Shown one piece after another: positions 44,922 to 53,409 of a stretch of DNA of 64,000 bases. The notes beneath the pieces are model-generated. The model worked only from the letters and a program-made list of their open reading frames with translations, did no database searches and was not told the DNA's origin. The translations under genes and the position numbers were made by a program. The stretch lies in assembly GCA_039931775.1 (NCBI GenBank), contig JBDTRG010000169.1, positions 25,457 through 89,456 on the forward strand. Direction: 5' to 3'. This DNA is from CAIWHR01 sp039931775. Its GTDB lineage: Bacteria; Pseudomonadota; Gammaproteobacteria; Burkholderiales; Casimicrobiaceae. Numbering within the stretch: position 1 is the stretch's first letter; each line of letters opens with the position of its first letter.

Positions 44922-45974
44922 TCAGTTCGTGCCGGGCGTCGTTGTCGTGTTTCCTTCCGGGCGCGGCTCGCTCCGCGGTACCGCCGGCCCATTCGGCTGG
45001 AAAACCGGGCCGCCAAGATACGTGAAATAGAGTTTGCGCTGGCTGTGCGCGACCAGCACCCGATGCGCACGCAGGAAATCAGCGCCAAGAAGCATCGGCT
45101 GGAAATCTCCGACCTTTCTCACCACGAGGGTGCCTGTCTGGGTATAGGTAAGCCCCTTGTACAGATCGCCGAACCGGATCGCCGTGTCGCGAATGGTCTC
45201 GTTGCCGATCGAAAAGCTCCGGAACGGGCCGATCCAGATGTCGAAGGTGTTCCTGCCGAGGCCCGTTCCCGCATCCACTTTGACAACACCCGGCGTTTCC
45301 GGTGTGACGCCGGCCGAGGCGGCGTCGGCGATCGGCAGTATCGAGAAGGCCGCTCCCGAATCGAGCAGCGCCCGCACCGGTCGGCCGTTGATCTTCACCT
45401 CGATGATGATCTGCGGGCGGGCGTCCAGCACCGACTCGATCTCGACTTCGCCGGCGACTTCCTTCGTCCAGTAGGCAAGAGACGTGCCGTTGCAATCTCT
45501 GGCCTGAAATAGCCGGACAGCCCGATGGGCGAGGTCGAACTCGACGTCGGTGCTGTGGAAGAAATCGTCGCCGAGAATGACGTCGATGCCGGGGCCGAAT
45601 TCGCGCTCGCCGGCAACGATCAGCTGCCAGTCCTTGCGCGTCGTGTTGCCGATACTGAAGCTCTCCACGCGAGCGATCTCCACACGCGTCTCGCCGCCGA
45701 TGCCGTACATCCGAAGGTTTCTCGCCTCTTTCCGTGCGAGACCGAGGCGATCGGCCGCCGAGCGCAGCACGAGGCTCCGCGTCGCGCCCGTATCGATCAT
45801 GATGCCCACGTTCTGCCCGTTCACTGCGCCGTCGACGATCAGGTGGTTGCGCACCACGTTGACCGGCCACTCCTCGATCTTGACGAGCGTGCACGTCGCG
45901 GCATGCGCAACGGGTGAGCCCGCCATGGCTACGGTGACGGCAACGATTGCGGTGACGCGTCTACCTGTCCTCAC
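44922..45974 (-). CDS. Exported retropepsin-like protease with two aspartyl domains
   Basis: A 350-residue protein with a signal peptide (VTAIVAVTVAMAGSPVAHA). It contains two retropepsin-type motifs in one chain: MIDTGATRS near 60-68 and LLDSGAAFS near 204-212, each followed by a hydrophobic-hydrophobic-Gly strand (VILGDDFF and MLLGADFL). A single chain could therefore form the active site that other bacterial retropepsins build as a dimer. GTG 45974 is used; TTG 45983 is three codons upstream. The start lies inside the end of the preceding ABC gene, so it is the last gene of the LIV operon. Confidence 0.78.
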   Translation of the reverse strand: MRTGRRVTAIVAVTVAMAGSPVAHAATCTLVKIEEWPVNVVRNHLIVDGAVNGQNVGIMIDTGATRSLVLRSAADRLGLARKEARNLRMYGIGGETRVEIARVESFSIGNTTRKDWQLIVAGEREFGPGIDVILGDDFFHSTDVEFDLAHRAVRLFQARDCNGTSLAYWTKEVAGEVEIESVLDARPQIIIEVKINGRPVRALLDSGAAFSILPIADAASAGVTPETPGVVKVDAGTGLGRNTFDIWIGPFRSFSIGNETIRDTAIRFGDLYKGLTYTQTGTLVVRKVGDFQPMLLGADFLRAHRVLVAHSQRKLYFTYLGGPVFQPNGPAVPRSEPRPEGNTTTTPGTN

Positions 45975-46599
45975 GGGTTTCAATGGACGGCCCGAGCCGG
46001 CCGAGATAGGCGGCGACAGCGGGCTGCATCGCGAGCGAACCGAAGTCCGATGCGTGCGTCAATCGCCCGCGATCGACAAAGATGAAACGTTCGCACGTCT
46101 CGCGCAGAATGTCGATATGGTACGGCTCGTTCGGATGGAGGCACAGAAACACGAGCTTGCCCGAATCGCGCAGACGGCGGAAGAAATCGAGCATGAACCC
46201 GATATAGCCGTCCTGCGCGTTGAACTGCGGCTCGTCGAACAGATGCACCAGCGGCGACGCCGTGCGCGCACGCTCCAGCATGAACGACGGTCGCGTGCGC
46301 TTGAACGCGCGGACCTGGTAGGACTGGTGGTAATGGATCGCCAGGCGATCGCGCTCGCGATAGCGGACGCGGTGGACATCCTGTCCCATGATGCTCACCC
46401 GGCCGGAGGTCGGCAGGTTACTGCCGGTGATGAGCTCGAACAGCGTCGTCTTGCCCGAGCCGTTCGGGCCCATGACGCCGACGACGGTCGGCGCTTCGAC
46501 GATGAAGTCCGCGTCAAGCGAGAACGTCGTCCGCGGGCGCAAGGTTCCGCGCGTGTAGCGCTTGCCCAGCGCGTCGACGTGGAGTAGCGCCGTCGCCAT
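45961..46599 (-). CDS. Additional ABC ATPase of the LIV operon lacking the signature motif
   Basis: A 212-residue ABC ATP-binding protein. Walker A (GPNGSGKTT, 44-52), Q-loop Q92, Walker B (LVHLFDE, 117-123) and an H-loop His (H155 in LCLHPNEP) are present, but the LSGGQ signature that should precede Walker B by about 20 residues is absent. In its place is RTRPSFMLERARTASP. It could still pair with LivF or LivG, with its nucleotide hydrolysed at one site only. It is the third ATPase of a system that normally has two. It overlaps the retropepsin gene by 14 bases. Confidence 0.8.
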   Translation of the reverse strand: MATALLHVDALGKRYTRGTLRPRTTFSLDADFIVEAPTVVGVMGPNGSGKTTLFELITGSNLPTSGRVSIMGQDVHRVRYRERDRLAIHYHQSYQVRAFKRTRPSFMLERARTASPLVHLFDEPQFNAQDGYIGFMLDFFRRLRDSGKLVFLCLHPNEPYHIDILRETCERFIFVDRGRLTHASDFGSLAMQPAVAAYLGRLGPSIETREDR

Positions 46600-46602
46600 G
46601 CG

Positions 46603-47301
46603 CTAGGCGCCCAGCAGGCGCTCGCGCATCGCGGCGTCATCCATGAGCTCGCGCGCCGGGCCGTGGTGGACGACGGCGCCGAGGTTCATCACATAGACCC
46701 GGTCGGCGACACTCAACGCACTCTGCACGTTCTGTTCGACGACCAGGATCGCCACCCCTTCGCTCTTCAAGCGCAGGATCGTCCGCATGACGTCCTGCAC
46801 GACCTTCGGCGCGAGTCCCTGGCTAGGCTCGTCGAAGAGTACGAGGCCGGGCGCGCCCACGAGAGCGCGCGAGATCGCCACCATCTGCATCTCGCCGCCG
46901 GACAGGTTCTCGCATTCGCGATGCATCAGGTATTCAAGCGCCGAGAAGATCTCGAAGCATTCCTTTTCGGACCACGCGCGAAATCGCGTCTTCTTCCGCG
47001 CGATCGACAGGTTGCGCGCGACGGTGAGCGTCGGAAAAATCCGTCGATCGTCGGGGACCCATCCGATGCCGCGCCGGGCGATGTCGTGCGTTGCGGCACG
47101 CGTGACGTCAACGCCGTCGAAGCGGATGTTCCCGTCCTTGGCCGGCGTGAGCCCGAGGATCGACCGCAGGGTCGTCGTCTTGCCGGCACCGTTCGGCCCG
47201 AGCAGCGCCACCACCTCACCCGCGGCGACCGACAGCGACACGCCGAACAGCGCCTGCGTCTCGCCGTAGTACGTTTGAATGCCTTCGACTTCGAGGATCA
47301 T
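46603..47301 (-). CDS. livF: Branched-chain amino acid-type ABC ATPase LivF
   Basis: A 232-residue ATPase with Walker A GPNGAGKTT, signature NLSGGEMQMVAISRAL and Walker B LVLFDEPSQGLAP. The QGLAP sequence and ILRLKSEGVAILVVEQNVQSAL are hallmarks of LivF. It should form a heterodimer with LivG. ATG overlaps the livG stop. Confidence 0.92.
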   Translation of the reverse strand: MILEVEGIQTYYGETQALFGVSLSVAAGEVVALLGPNGAGKTTTLRSILGLTPAKDGNIRFDGVDVTRAATHDIARRGIGWVPDDRRIFPTLTVARNLSIARKKTRFRAWSEKECFEIFSALEYLMHRECENLSGGEMQMVAISRALVGAPGLVLFDEPSQGLAPKVVQDVMRTILRLKSEGVAILVVEQNVQSALSVADRVYVMNLGAVVHHGPARELMDDAAMRERLLGA

Positions 47302-48041
47302 GCCAGCGCCCCGAGGTTCGAGCGCTGCACCCAGGCATTCTCGCGGAGCTCGCCCGGCGTGCCTTCCGCGATCACCTGCCCCCAATGGATCACCGAGATG
47401 CGGTCCGCGAGCCCGAACAGGAATTTCATGTCGTGCTCGATGACCACGATCGTCAGCACCTGCTTCAACTCGCGGATGAGTTCCGCCAGCCGCGCGGTCC
47501 CCTCGCTGCCAAGGCCGGCGGTGGGTTCGTCGAGGAAGAGGAGGCGCGGTTCGGTGGCGAGCGCGATCGCGATTTCGAGTGCGCGCCGCTCGCCGTACGA
47601 AAGGCTCTTGGCCGGGACGTCCTCCTTGCCTTTGAGGCCCACCCGGGCAAGCACCGCCGACGATTTGTCCTGCGCGGCGGAATCGGCACCGAGATCGCGC
47701 CAGGCGTCGAACCCGCGACGGCGCACTTCGGGCAGCGCGACCAGCACGTTGTCCAGCGCGGGATAGTCGTTGAACAGGTTCATCGCCTGGAACGAGCGCG
47801 AAATGCCGCGCCGCGCGATCTGACGCGGGGTCAAGCCGGTGATCGTCTCGCCGGCGAACGTGACTTCGCCGCGATCCACCGGATATCGGCCGGTCAGCAC
47901 GTTGAAGCAGGTCGTCTTGCCCGCGCCGTTCGGACCCATGATCCCCGACAGCCGGCCTTCGTCGAACGAGAGCGAAATGTCCTCGAGCACGACCTGCCGG
48001 CCGAACCGCTTGTGCAGATGCTTCGCTTCGAAGAGCGCCAT
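47298..48041 (-). CDS. livG: Branched-chain amino acid-type ABC ATPase LivG
   Basis: A 247-residue ATPase with Walker A GPNGAGKTT, signature SLSYGERRALEIAIAL and Walker B LLFLDEPTAGL. The signature reads LSYGE instead of LSGGQ, which is normal for LivG. It ends with VIEHDMKFLFGLADR and IAEGTPGELREN, also LivG-type. ATG 48041 lies one base beyond the livM stop. Confidence 0.92.
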   Translation of the reverse strand: MALFEAKHLHKRFGRQVVLEDISLSFDEGRLSGIMGPNGAGKTTCFNVLTGRYPVDRGEVTFAGETITGLTPRQIARRGISRSFQAMNLFNDYPALDNVLVALPEVRRRGFDAWRDLGADSAAQDKSSAVLARVGLKGKEDVPAKSLSYGERRALEIAIALATEPRLLFLDEPTAGLGSEGTARLAELIRELKQVLTIVVIEHDMKFLFGLADRISVIHWGQVIAEGTPGELRENAWVQRSNLGALA

Positions 48042-48043
48042 CG

Positions 48044-49051
48044 TCAGGTTGCCTTCACCGCGGGCGGCGCCACGATCGCGGGGGCGCGCCGCTTCCGGCG
48101 GCGCCAGTCCTGCCAAAGTCCGGCGATACCGTCCGGCTTCCACAGCACCATCGCCATGAACAGCAGGCCGTACCAGAGGAGCCAGGTCTCGGTGTAGGCG
48201 CCGAGGAGATCGCGCGCAAGGATGAAGAAGAGCGCGCCGACGACCGGCCCCCAGAAGCTGACAAGCCCGCCGCCGACCAGGACCATCATCACGACGAAGC
48301 CGGACGAGTGCAGGCTCATCACGTTCGGATAGGCCGATTGCTGCGCCAGTGCGAAGAGCGCGCCGGCGATGCCCGCGATGCCCGCGGACAGCGTGAACGC
48401 GAGCCACTTGTAGAACCAGACGTTGTAGCCGATGAACGCCGCGCGCGTTTCGTTCTGCTTGATCGCGGTCAGGATCCGGCCGAGCGGCGAATGCACGAGG
48501 CGCCACAGCGCGATGACGACGACCGCGAACACGGCGAACGCGAAATAGAAGAGCGCCTCGTTGCTCTTCAAGTCGAACGAGAACACGCCAAAGTCGGCCG
48601 GCAGTCGCTTCAGGTTGAGAAGGCCGTCCTCGCCGCCAGTGACCGAATGCCATTTGATCGCGACGAACCAGAAGACCTGGCCGAAGGCGATCGTCAACAA
48701 CGCATAGTAGATTCCGCGCCGATGGGAAATGAACAGTGCGACCAGCGCGCCGAAGGCGGCGGCGATCAGCGCGGCGCCCGCGAGGTCGACCCAGAGATTG
48801 GGGAACACGCGGAGCTCGAGCAGCCCGAACGCGTAGGCGCCGATCCCGAAGTAGGCCCCGTGCCCGAACGACGGCAACCCGGTGTAGCCGAGCAGGAGGT
48901 TGTAGCCCAGCGCGAACAGCATCCAGATCATAATCTCGAGCGCCAGGTACTGATAGAGCCCGACCGACTTCAACCAGAGGGGTGCTGACAGCAGCAACGC
49001 GAACAGCACGAGCATCGGCGGCGGCAGCAGCGGAGCGCGGCGGGTGGGCAT
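48044..49051 (-). CDS. livM: Branched-chain amino acid-type ABC permease LivM
   Basis: A 335-residue inner-membrane permease with eight to ten helices. Characteristic segments are LGYNLLLGYTGLPSFGHGAYFGIGAYAFGL and ALTIAFGQVFW-like helices, then GRILTAIKQNETRAAFIGY, the cytoplasmic coupling loop contacting the ATPases. The first gene of the minus-strand LIV operon, starting at ATG 49051. Confidence 0.9.
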   Translation of the reverse strand: MPTRRAPLLPPPMLVLFALLLSAPLWLKSVGLYQYLALEIMIWMLFALGYNLLLGYTGLPSFGHGAYFGIGAYAFGLLELRVFPNLWVDLAGAALIAAAFGALVALFISHRRGIYYALLTIAFGQVFWFVAIKWHSVTGGEDGLLNLKRLPADFGVFSFDLKSNEALFYFAFAVFAVVVIALWRLVHSPLGRILTAIKQNETRAAFIGYNVWFYKWLAFTLSAGIAGIAGALFALAQQSAYPNVMSLHSSGFVVMMVLVGGGLVSFWGPVVGALFFILARDLLGAYTETWLLWYGLLFMAMVLWKPDGIAGLWQDWRRRKRRAPAIVAPPAVKAT

Positions 49052-49161
49052 CGGACGGCAGTCGGAACGGGCGCTGGACACGAAGAAATATACGTTCTAT
49101 GATTTAAACAAGCAAGAATGTTTGTTTCATTTCGTGCCCTTCCAAGGATTCCGATCCTGTC
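49052..49161. promoter_or_regulatory. Divergent control region of the LIV locus
   Basis: About 110 bases between livM and the RpiR-type regulator are strongly AT-rich at 49080-49130. TATGAT at 49098-49103 is a plausible -10. AAACAAGCAAG/AATGTTTGTTT (49106-49127) is an imperfect palindrome with eight of eleven arm positions matching, a candidate operator for the adjacent regulator. Confidence 0.45.
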
Positions 49162-50034
49162 ATGCCGGCGGCCAACTTCGACGAGCTGAAGCAAGCGATA
49201 ACCGCGCGCTACCCGGCGATGTCGAAGCAGTTGCAGGGCATTGCCCGGTTCGTGCTCGAGCGCCCGAACGAGCTCGCACTGGGAACCGTCGCGGCTATCG
49301 CCAGCACCGCCGGCGTGCAGCCGTCGGCCATGGTGCGCTTCGCCAACGCGCTCGACTACAGCGGCTTTTCGCAGATGCAGCAGGTGTTTCGCGGGCGCCT
49401 CGTCGAGCGCTCGGTCAGTTATCGCGAACGCATCGAGGAGCTGCGCCATGGCGGGCGTCGCAGCAGCGCGGCGGCTGGGCCCGAAAGCGTGCTGCACCAG
49501 GCGGTCTCGGATTCGATCGGCGAACTCGGCCATCTCGAGGAAATCGTGACGGCGGCGCAGTTTCGTGCCGCGATCGGTCTCATCGCCAAAGCCCCGCAGC
49601 TGCACGTTCTGGCGCAGCGACGGGCCTTTCCCGTTGCCTGCTATCTCGCCTACGCGCTGTCGCAGCTCGAGTTGCGGGCCCACCTGCTCGATAGCGTGGG
49701 CGGAATGCTGCCCGAGTTCGTGCGCAGCATCGCGTCGAGCGAAGTGCTCATCGCGATCAGCTTTCGCAACTACTCGCCCGATGTCGTCGACACGGCGGCG
49801 GCATGCAAGGCGCGCGGTGTGCCGGTGATTGCGATCACCGACAGCGCGGTGTCGCCGCTCAAACCCATTGCGCGCGTTTGTTTCGAACTGGGCGACGACT
49901 CCCGACGTCCGTTCCGCAGCCTGGTGGCCCCGCTTTGCCTTGCACAGGCGCTGGTGGTCAGCACAGGGCATCACCTGGCCGGGGCGAAGGAAAAGCGCCG
50001 CCCTGCAGCACGCTCCGGGCGAGCCGCCCGATGA
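49162..50034 (+). CDS. MurR/RpiR-family transcriptional regulator
   Basis: A 290-residue regulator. The N-terminal helix-turn-helix (HTH_6) spans about 5-80, with MSKQLQGIARFVLE and GTVAAIASTAGVQPSAMVRFANALDYSGFSQMQ. The C-terminal SIS domain (about 125-265) usually binds a phosphosugar, and here contains HVLAQRRAFPVACYLAYAL and LIAISFRNYSPDVVDTA. It lies upstream of the binding protein and divergent from the LIV operon, so it probably controls both. Confidence 0.87.
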   Translation: MPAANFDELKQAITARYPAMSKQLQGIARFVLERPNELALGTVAAIASTAGVQPSAMVRFANALDYSGFSQMQQVFRGRLVERSVSYRERIEELRHGGRRSSAAAGPESVLHQAVSDSIGELGHLEEIVTAAQFRAAIGLIAKAPQLHVLAQRRAFPVACYLAYALSQLELRAHLLDSVGGMLPEFVRSIASSEVLIAISFRNYSPDVVDTAAACKARGVPVIAITDSAVSPLKPIARVCFELGDDSRRPFRSLVAPLCLAQALVVSTGHHLAGAKEKRRPAARSGRAAR

Positions 50035-50124
50035 CTGCGGCACACCTATTTCCGATGAGCTAACCGGCATCAAGACCGACGACCGCAACCCCAAGCGTCG
50101 TACGACGCGCCACGAGGAGGCAGC

Positions 50125-51462
50125 ATGAGCGAGATCGACAAGGACTTGGAACAAAAGCCGCAGAACATCGAACGTCGCAAGGTTCTCAAGGCATCGGCAT
50201 TGGCGCTCGCGACCGCGGGCGTTTATGGGGTCGCGCCATTCATGGGGCCCTGGAAGCATAACCACGTGTGGTCGCAGACGGCGCAGAAGAAGCCGCTGGT
50301 CCTCGGGCTCACGATGGACGCGAGCGGGCAGTATGGAGCGAGCGGCATGGACGAGCGGCTCGGCGCGATGCTGGCGATCAAGGAGATCAATGCAAAGGGC
50401 GGTGTGCTGGGCCGGACGATCGAAGCGATCCACATGGATACGGAAACGACGCCGGCCACCGGGTCACGCGTGGCCGAGCGCCTGATCACCCGCAACGAGA
50501 CCGCATTCCTCATCGGTGCGCTCCATTCCGGTGTCGCCAACGCAATTTCGCAAGTCGCGCAGAAATATGGCTGCATCTTCCTCAACACCAACTCGAGTTC
50601 GCCGACGGAGGCTGGCAAGGATTGCCATCGCGTGAAATTCGTCTGGGACGGCAACGGCACCAACTTCGCGTTGGCGATCGTGAAGAACGCGATGGCAGTG
50701 AACGGCAAGAACTGGGTGCTGCTCACCAACGATTACGTGTGGGGGCACCAGACGTCGAAGGCGGTCCGGACCATCGTCGAGGCAAACGGCGGCAAGATCG
50801 TCGAGGAGCTCATGGTGCCGCAGAACACTCGCGACTTCTCGTCCTACCTCCTCAAGGTTCAGCAGCTCAAGCCGAGCGTCGTCGCGGCGGCCATCGGCGG
50901 CGACGACATCAAGGCGCTGCGCCAGCAAGTCGTGCAGTTGCGCCTGAACAAGAGTCCGGCCTGGATCAACAATCAGCAGGACTGGCCCGATGTCTACGGC
51001 CTGGGTCCGGAAGCGATCTTCGGCGTCTTCGGCACCAACTGGTACTACCGGCTCGACCTCCCGGGCGTCAAGGAATTCGTCGCGGCGTACCAGTCGACGT
51101 ACCCCGGCGTGCAGATCAAGGTGCCGGGCAATACGTATTACAACGGCTACATGGCCACGCGCGAGCTGCTGCGCGCCGTCGAGCGGGTTGGCTCGACGAA
51201 CAACATCAAGGTCATCAAGGAGCTCGAGAACCTGAAGGTCAGCGCGCGCGACCGGATGCAGGACTTCGACGCCTACATGAATCCGGCGACGCATCAGCTC
51301 CAGCAGACGATCTACATGGCGACCTACAACGACACGCCGGCAGAGAAGGACGACATCTTCAAGATCCTCGCGAAGCTGCCGCCCAAGGAAGTCGAGGATC
51401 TCGAGGCACCGACCACGTGCAAGCTCGAGTCCTACGAAGCCACCCCGACCTACGAGATGTAG
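50125..51462 (+). CDS. Branched-chain amino acid-type ABC substrate-binding protein
   Basis: A 445-residue periplasmic binding protein of the LivK/AmiC type (Peripla_BP_6). The N-terminal 17-33 (ERRKVLKASALALATAG) with its arginine pair looks like a Tat signal, although the consensus Ser/Thr before RR is replaced. The binding domain starts at KPLVLGLTMDASGQYGASG and contains IGALHSGVANAISQVAQ. It is a distant family member; the ligand may be an amide, a short-chain acid or a betaine rather than leucine. Confidence 0.87.
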   Translation: MSEIDKDLEQKPQNIERRKVLKASALALATAGVYGVAPFMGPWKHNHVWSQTAQKKPLVLGLTMDASGQYGASGMDERLGAMLAIKEINAKGGVLGRTIEAIHMDTETTPATGSRVAERLITRNETAFLIGALHSGVANAISQVAQKYGCIFLNTNSSSPTEAGKDCHRVKFVWDGNGTNFALAIVKNAMAVNGKNWVLLTNDYVWGHQTSKAVRTIVEANGGKIVEELMVPQNTRDFSSYLLKVQQLKPSVVAAAIGGDDIKALRQQVVQLRLNKSPAWINNQQDWPDVYGLGPEAIFGVFGTNWYYRLDLPGVKEFVAAYQSTYPGVQIKVPGNTYYNGYMATRELLRAVERVGSTNNIKVIKELENLKVSARDRMQDFDAYMNPATHQLQQTIYMATYNDTPAEKDDIFKILAKLPPKEVEDLEAPTTCKLESYEATPTYEM

Positions 51463-51554
51463 TCGGCACCAAGCCGGCGCGACAAGAGATCGCGGAAAAC
51501 GCCCGGACCGCCGGTGCGTTTCCGCGATCCGCGCGCGCCCCTCCGGGCTCCCCC

Positions 51555-52484
51555 GTGGAATTCCTAACCAACCTGCTGCCGCACGTCGTCAACGGCGTAT
51601 CGCTGGGGCTCTTGTTCGCGCTCATTGCGCTGGGCTTCATGCTGATCGTCGGCGTGATGGAAACGATCAACCTCGCGCATGGGTCGCTCTTCGCGCTGGG
51701 GATGTACGTCGCGCTGTTCCTGATCGCGCCGAAGTTCCCCGTGTTTCCGGCCGCCATGGAATGGTACGGGGCGCTGCCGATCGGCACGCGATATCTGATC
51801 GCCCTCTTTCTCGCCCCGGTCTTCGTCGGCATTTTCGGCATGCTGCTCGAACTCTGCATGCGGCGCACTTACGGGCGTGATCCGCTCTACGGATTGCTGC
51901 TGACCTTCGGCGCAGCGCTCGTGATCGAGGAACTGATCCGCGTCGTCTGGGGGTCGAACGAGAAGCAGTTGCTGGTGCCGGAGGTGATCTCCGGCGCGTT
52001 TACGATGGGCGATCTCATCTACGCGCGCTACCGCCTGTTCGCCAGCGGATTCGCGATCGTGATGATCGCGCTGCTTTGGTTGTTCCTGGAGAAGACCCCC
52101 TACGGTGCGATGATCAAGGCCGGCGCGCACGACAGCGAGATGGTGCGGGCGCTTGGCATCAACCTGCCGCGCTTGCGCCTCTTCGTGTTCGCGCTGGGTG
52201 TGGCGCTCGCCGCGATCGCGGGGGTGGTCATGGCGCCGATCTGGGGCATACGGCCGCACGTCGGCGTCGACGCGGTCGTCCCGGCTTTCCTCATCATCGT
52301 GCTGGGCGGCGTGGGCAGCCTGTGGGGCGCGGTCATCGCCGGGCTCCTGGTCGGCATGGTGGTCGGCTTGAGCGGCGCCTACGCTTCCGAATGGTCGTTG
52401 ATGTCCATGTACCTGCTGTTCATCGCCGTCGTCACATTCCGCGCGCGCGGGCTGTTCGGACGCAAGAGCGTGCTGGACGCGTAA
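51555..52484 (+). CDS. livH: Branched-chain amino acid-type ABC permease LivH
   Basis: A 309-residue permease with eight predicted helices. It begins FLTNLLPHVVNGVSLGLLFALIALG and contains METINLAHGSLFALGMYVA, the LivH signature, and the coupling loop GAHDSEMVRALGINLPRLR. It pairs with LivM encoded on the other strand. GTG 51555 is used because the 90 bases before it are Pro/Arg-rich and no closer ATG exists. Confidence 0.9.
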   Translation: MEFLTNLLPHVVNGVSLGLLFALIALGFMLIVGVMETINLAHGSLFALGMYVALFLIAPKFPVFPAAMEWYGALPIGTRYLIALFLAPVFVGIFGMLLELCMRRTYGRDPLYGLLLTFGAALVIEELIRVVWGSNEKQLLVPEVISGAFTMGDLIYARYRLFASGFAIVMIALLWLFLEKTPYGAMIKAGAHDSEMVRALGINLPRLRLFVFALGVALAAIAGVVMAPIWGIRPHVGVDAVVPAFLIIVLGGVGSLWGAVIAGLLVGMVVGLSGAYASEWSLMSMYLLFIAVVTFRARGLFGRKSVLDA

Positions 52485-52506
52485 GTCCACCGGAGCGTCT
52501 GCACTG

Positions 52507-53298
52507 ATGCCTGCCGCCATTCCCGCCGTCCCTTCGTTCGACTTGTCCGGAAAGGTCGCGTTCGTGCCCGGCGGCTACGGCGCGATCGGCGCGGCCATCG
52601 CCCGCGGCCTTGCCCACCACGGCGCCGAAGTCGTCGTCGCCGGCCGCGACCCCGACAAAGCCACGGCATTTGCGGCCGAGCTTGCGGAAAACGGATCGGT
52701 CGCTGCCGGTATCGGCATGGACGCCCATTCGGTCGCGTCGATCCGGTCCGCCGTCGACTCCGTCGCGGCGCGCCGCGGCCATATCGACATCCTCGTCAAT
52801 TGCGTCGGCATCCAGCGCGAGGAGGCGCTGCTCGACGTCACCGAAGAAGCGTACGACGAAGTCTATGAGGTCAACCTCAAGGCCGCGATGTTCGTCGGGC
52901 AGGCGGTTGCCCGCCACCAGGTCGCGGCCGGCTGCGGCGGGCGGCATGTCCACCTGCTTTCCGTGCGCGCGCATTTCGGATTGCGCGACCGCGGATATTC
53001 CGCCTATTGCAGCACCAAGGGCGGCCTCGTCATGCTGATCAAGCAGCACGCGGTGGAACTGGCGCGCCACGGCATCACCGTCAATGGCGTCGCCCCCACC
53101 GTCGTGCGCAGCGCGATGGCAAACCATTGGCTCGACAACCCGGTCACGGCGAAGCAGATCGTCGAGCGGATTCCGCTGGGACGCGTCGCGGAGCCGGAAG
53201 ACGCCGTCGGACCCGCGCTGCTCTTTTGCTCACCCGCCGGCGAATTCCTGACGGGGCAGATCCTCTACGTCGACGGCGGAATCACGGCCAGCCAATAG
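52507..53298 (+). CDS. Short-chain dehydrogenase/reductase
   Basis: A 263-residue classical SDR. The cofactor loop is PGGYGAIGAAIA, a variant of TGxxxGIG; NAG is represented by NCVGIQ, and the catalytic Tyr-x-x-x-Lys is YCSTKGG with the Ser in HLLSVRAHF. It ends QILYVDGGITAS. It oxidises or reduces an alcohol with NAD(P). It follows livH by 22 bases, so it may act on the imported compound. Confidence 0.9.
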   Translation: MPAAIPAVPSFDLSGKVAFVPGGYGAIGAAIARGLAHHGAEVVVAGRDPDKATAFAAELAENGSVAAGIGMDAHSVASIRSAVDSVAARRGHIDILVNCVGIQREEALLDVTEEAYDEVYEVNLKAAMFVGQAVARHQVAAGCGGRHVHLLSVRAHFGLRDRGYSAYCSTKGGLVMLIKQHAVELARHGITVNGVAPTVVRSAMANHWLDNPVTAKQIVERIPLGRVAEPEDAVGPALLFCSPAGEFLTGQILYVDGGITASQ

Positions 53299-53349
53299 CC
53301 GCCGGCCCGGAGCAAAAGTCCCATCGCGCGGAGCCCCCCGCCATTGTGC

Positions 53350-53372
53350 GGGCACGCGATTTCGCAGTGCCC
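53350..53372 (+). promoter_or_regulatory. Hairpin in the leader of the homocysteine methyltransferase-like gene
   Basis: GGGCAC (53350-53355) pairs with GTGCCC (53367-53372), and GCG and CGC extend the stem inside. TGTAATCT follows. It could be a terminator of the SDR gene without T-run or part of a leader for the next gene. Confidence 0.3.
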
Positions 53373-53409
53373 TGTAATCTACGGTTGGCGAACCGAGAAG
53401 GAGGCGTCG

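Noticed and set aside
53299..53409. Possible SAM- or SAH-responsive riboswitch before the homocysteine methyltransferase-like gene
   Set aside because: Apart from a simple hairpin, none of the known SAM-I, SAM-II or SAH core sequences is present.
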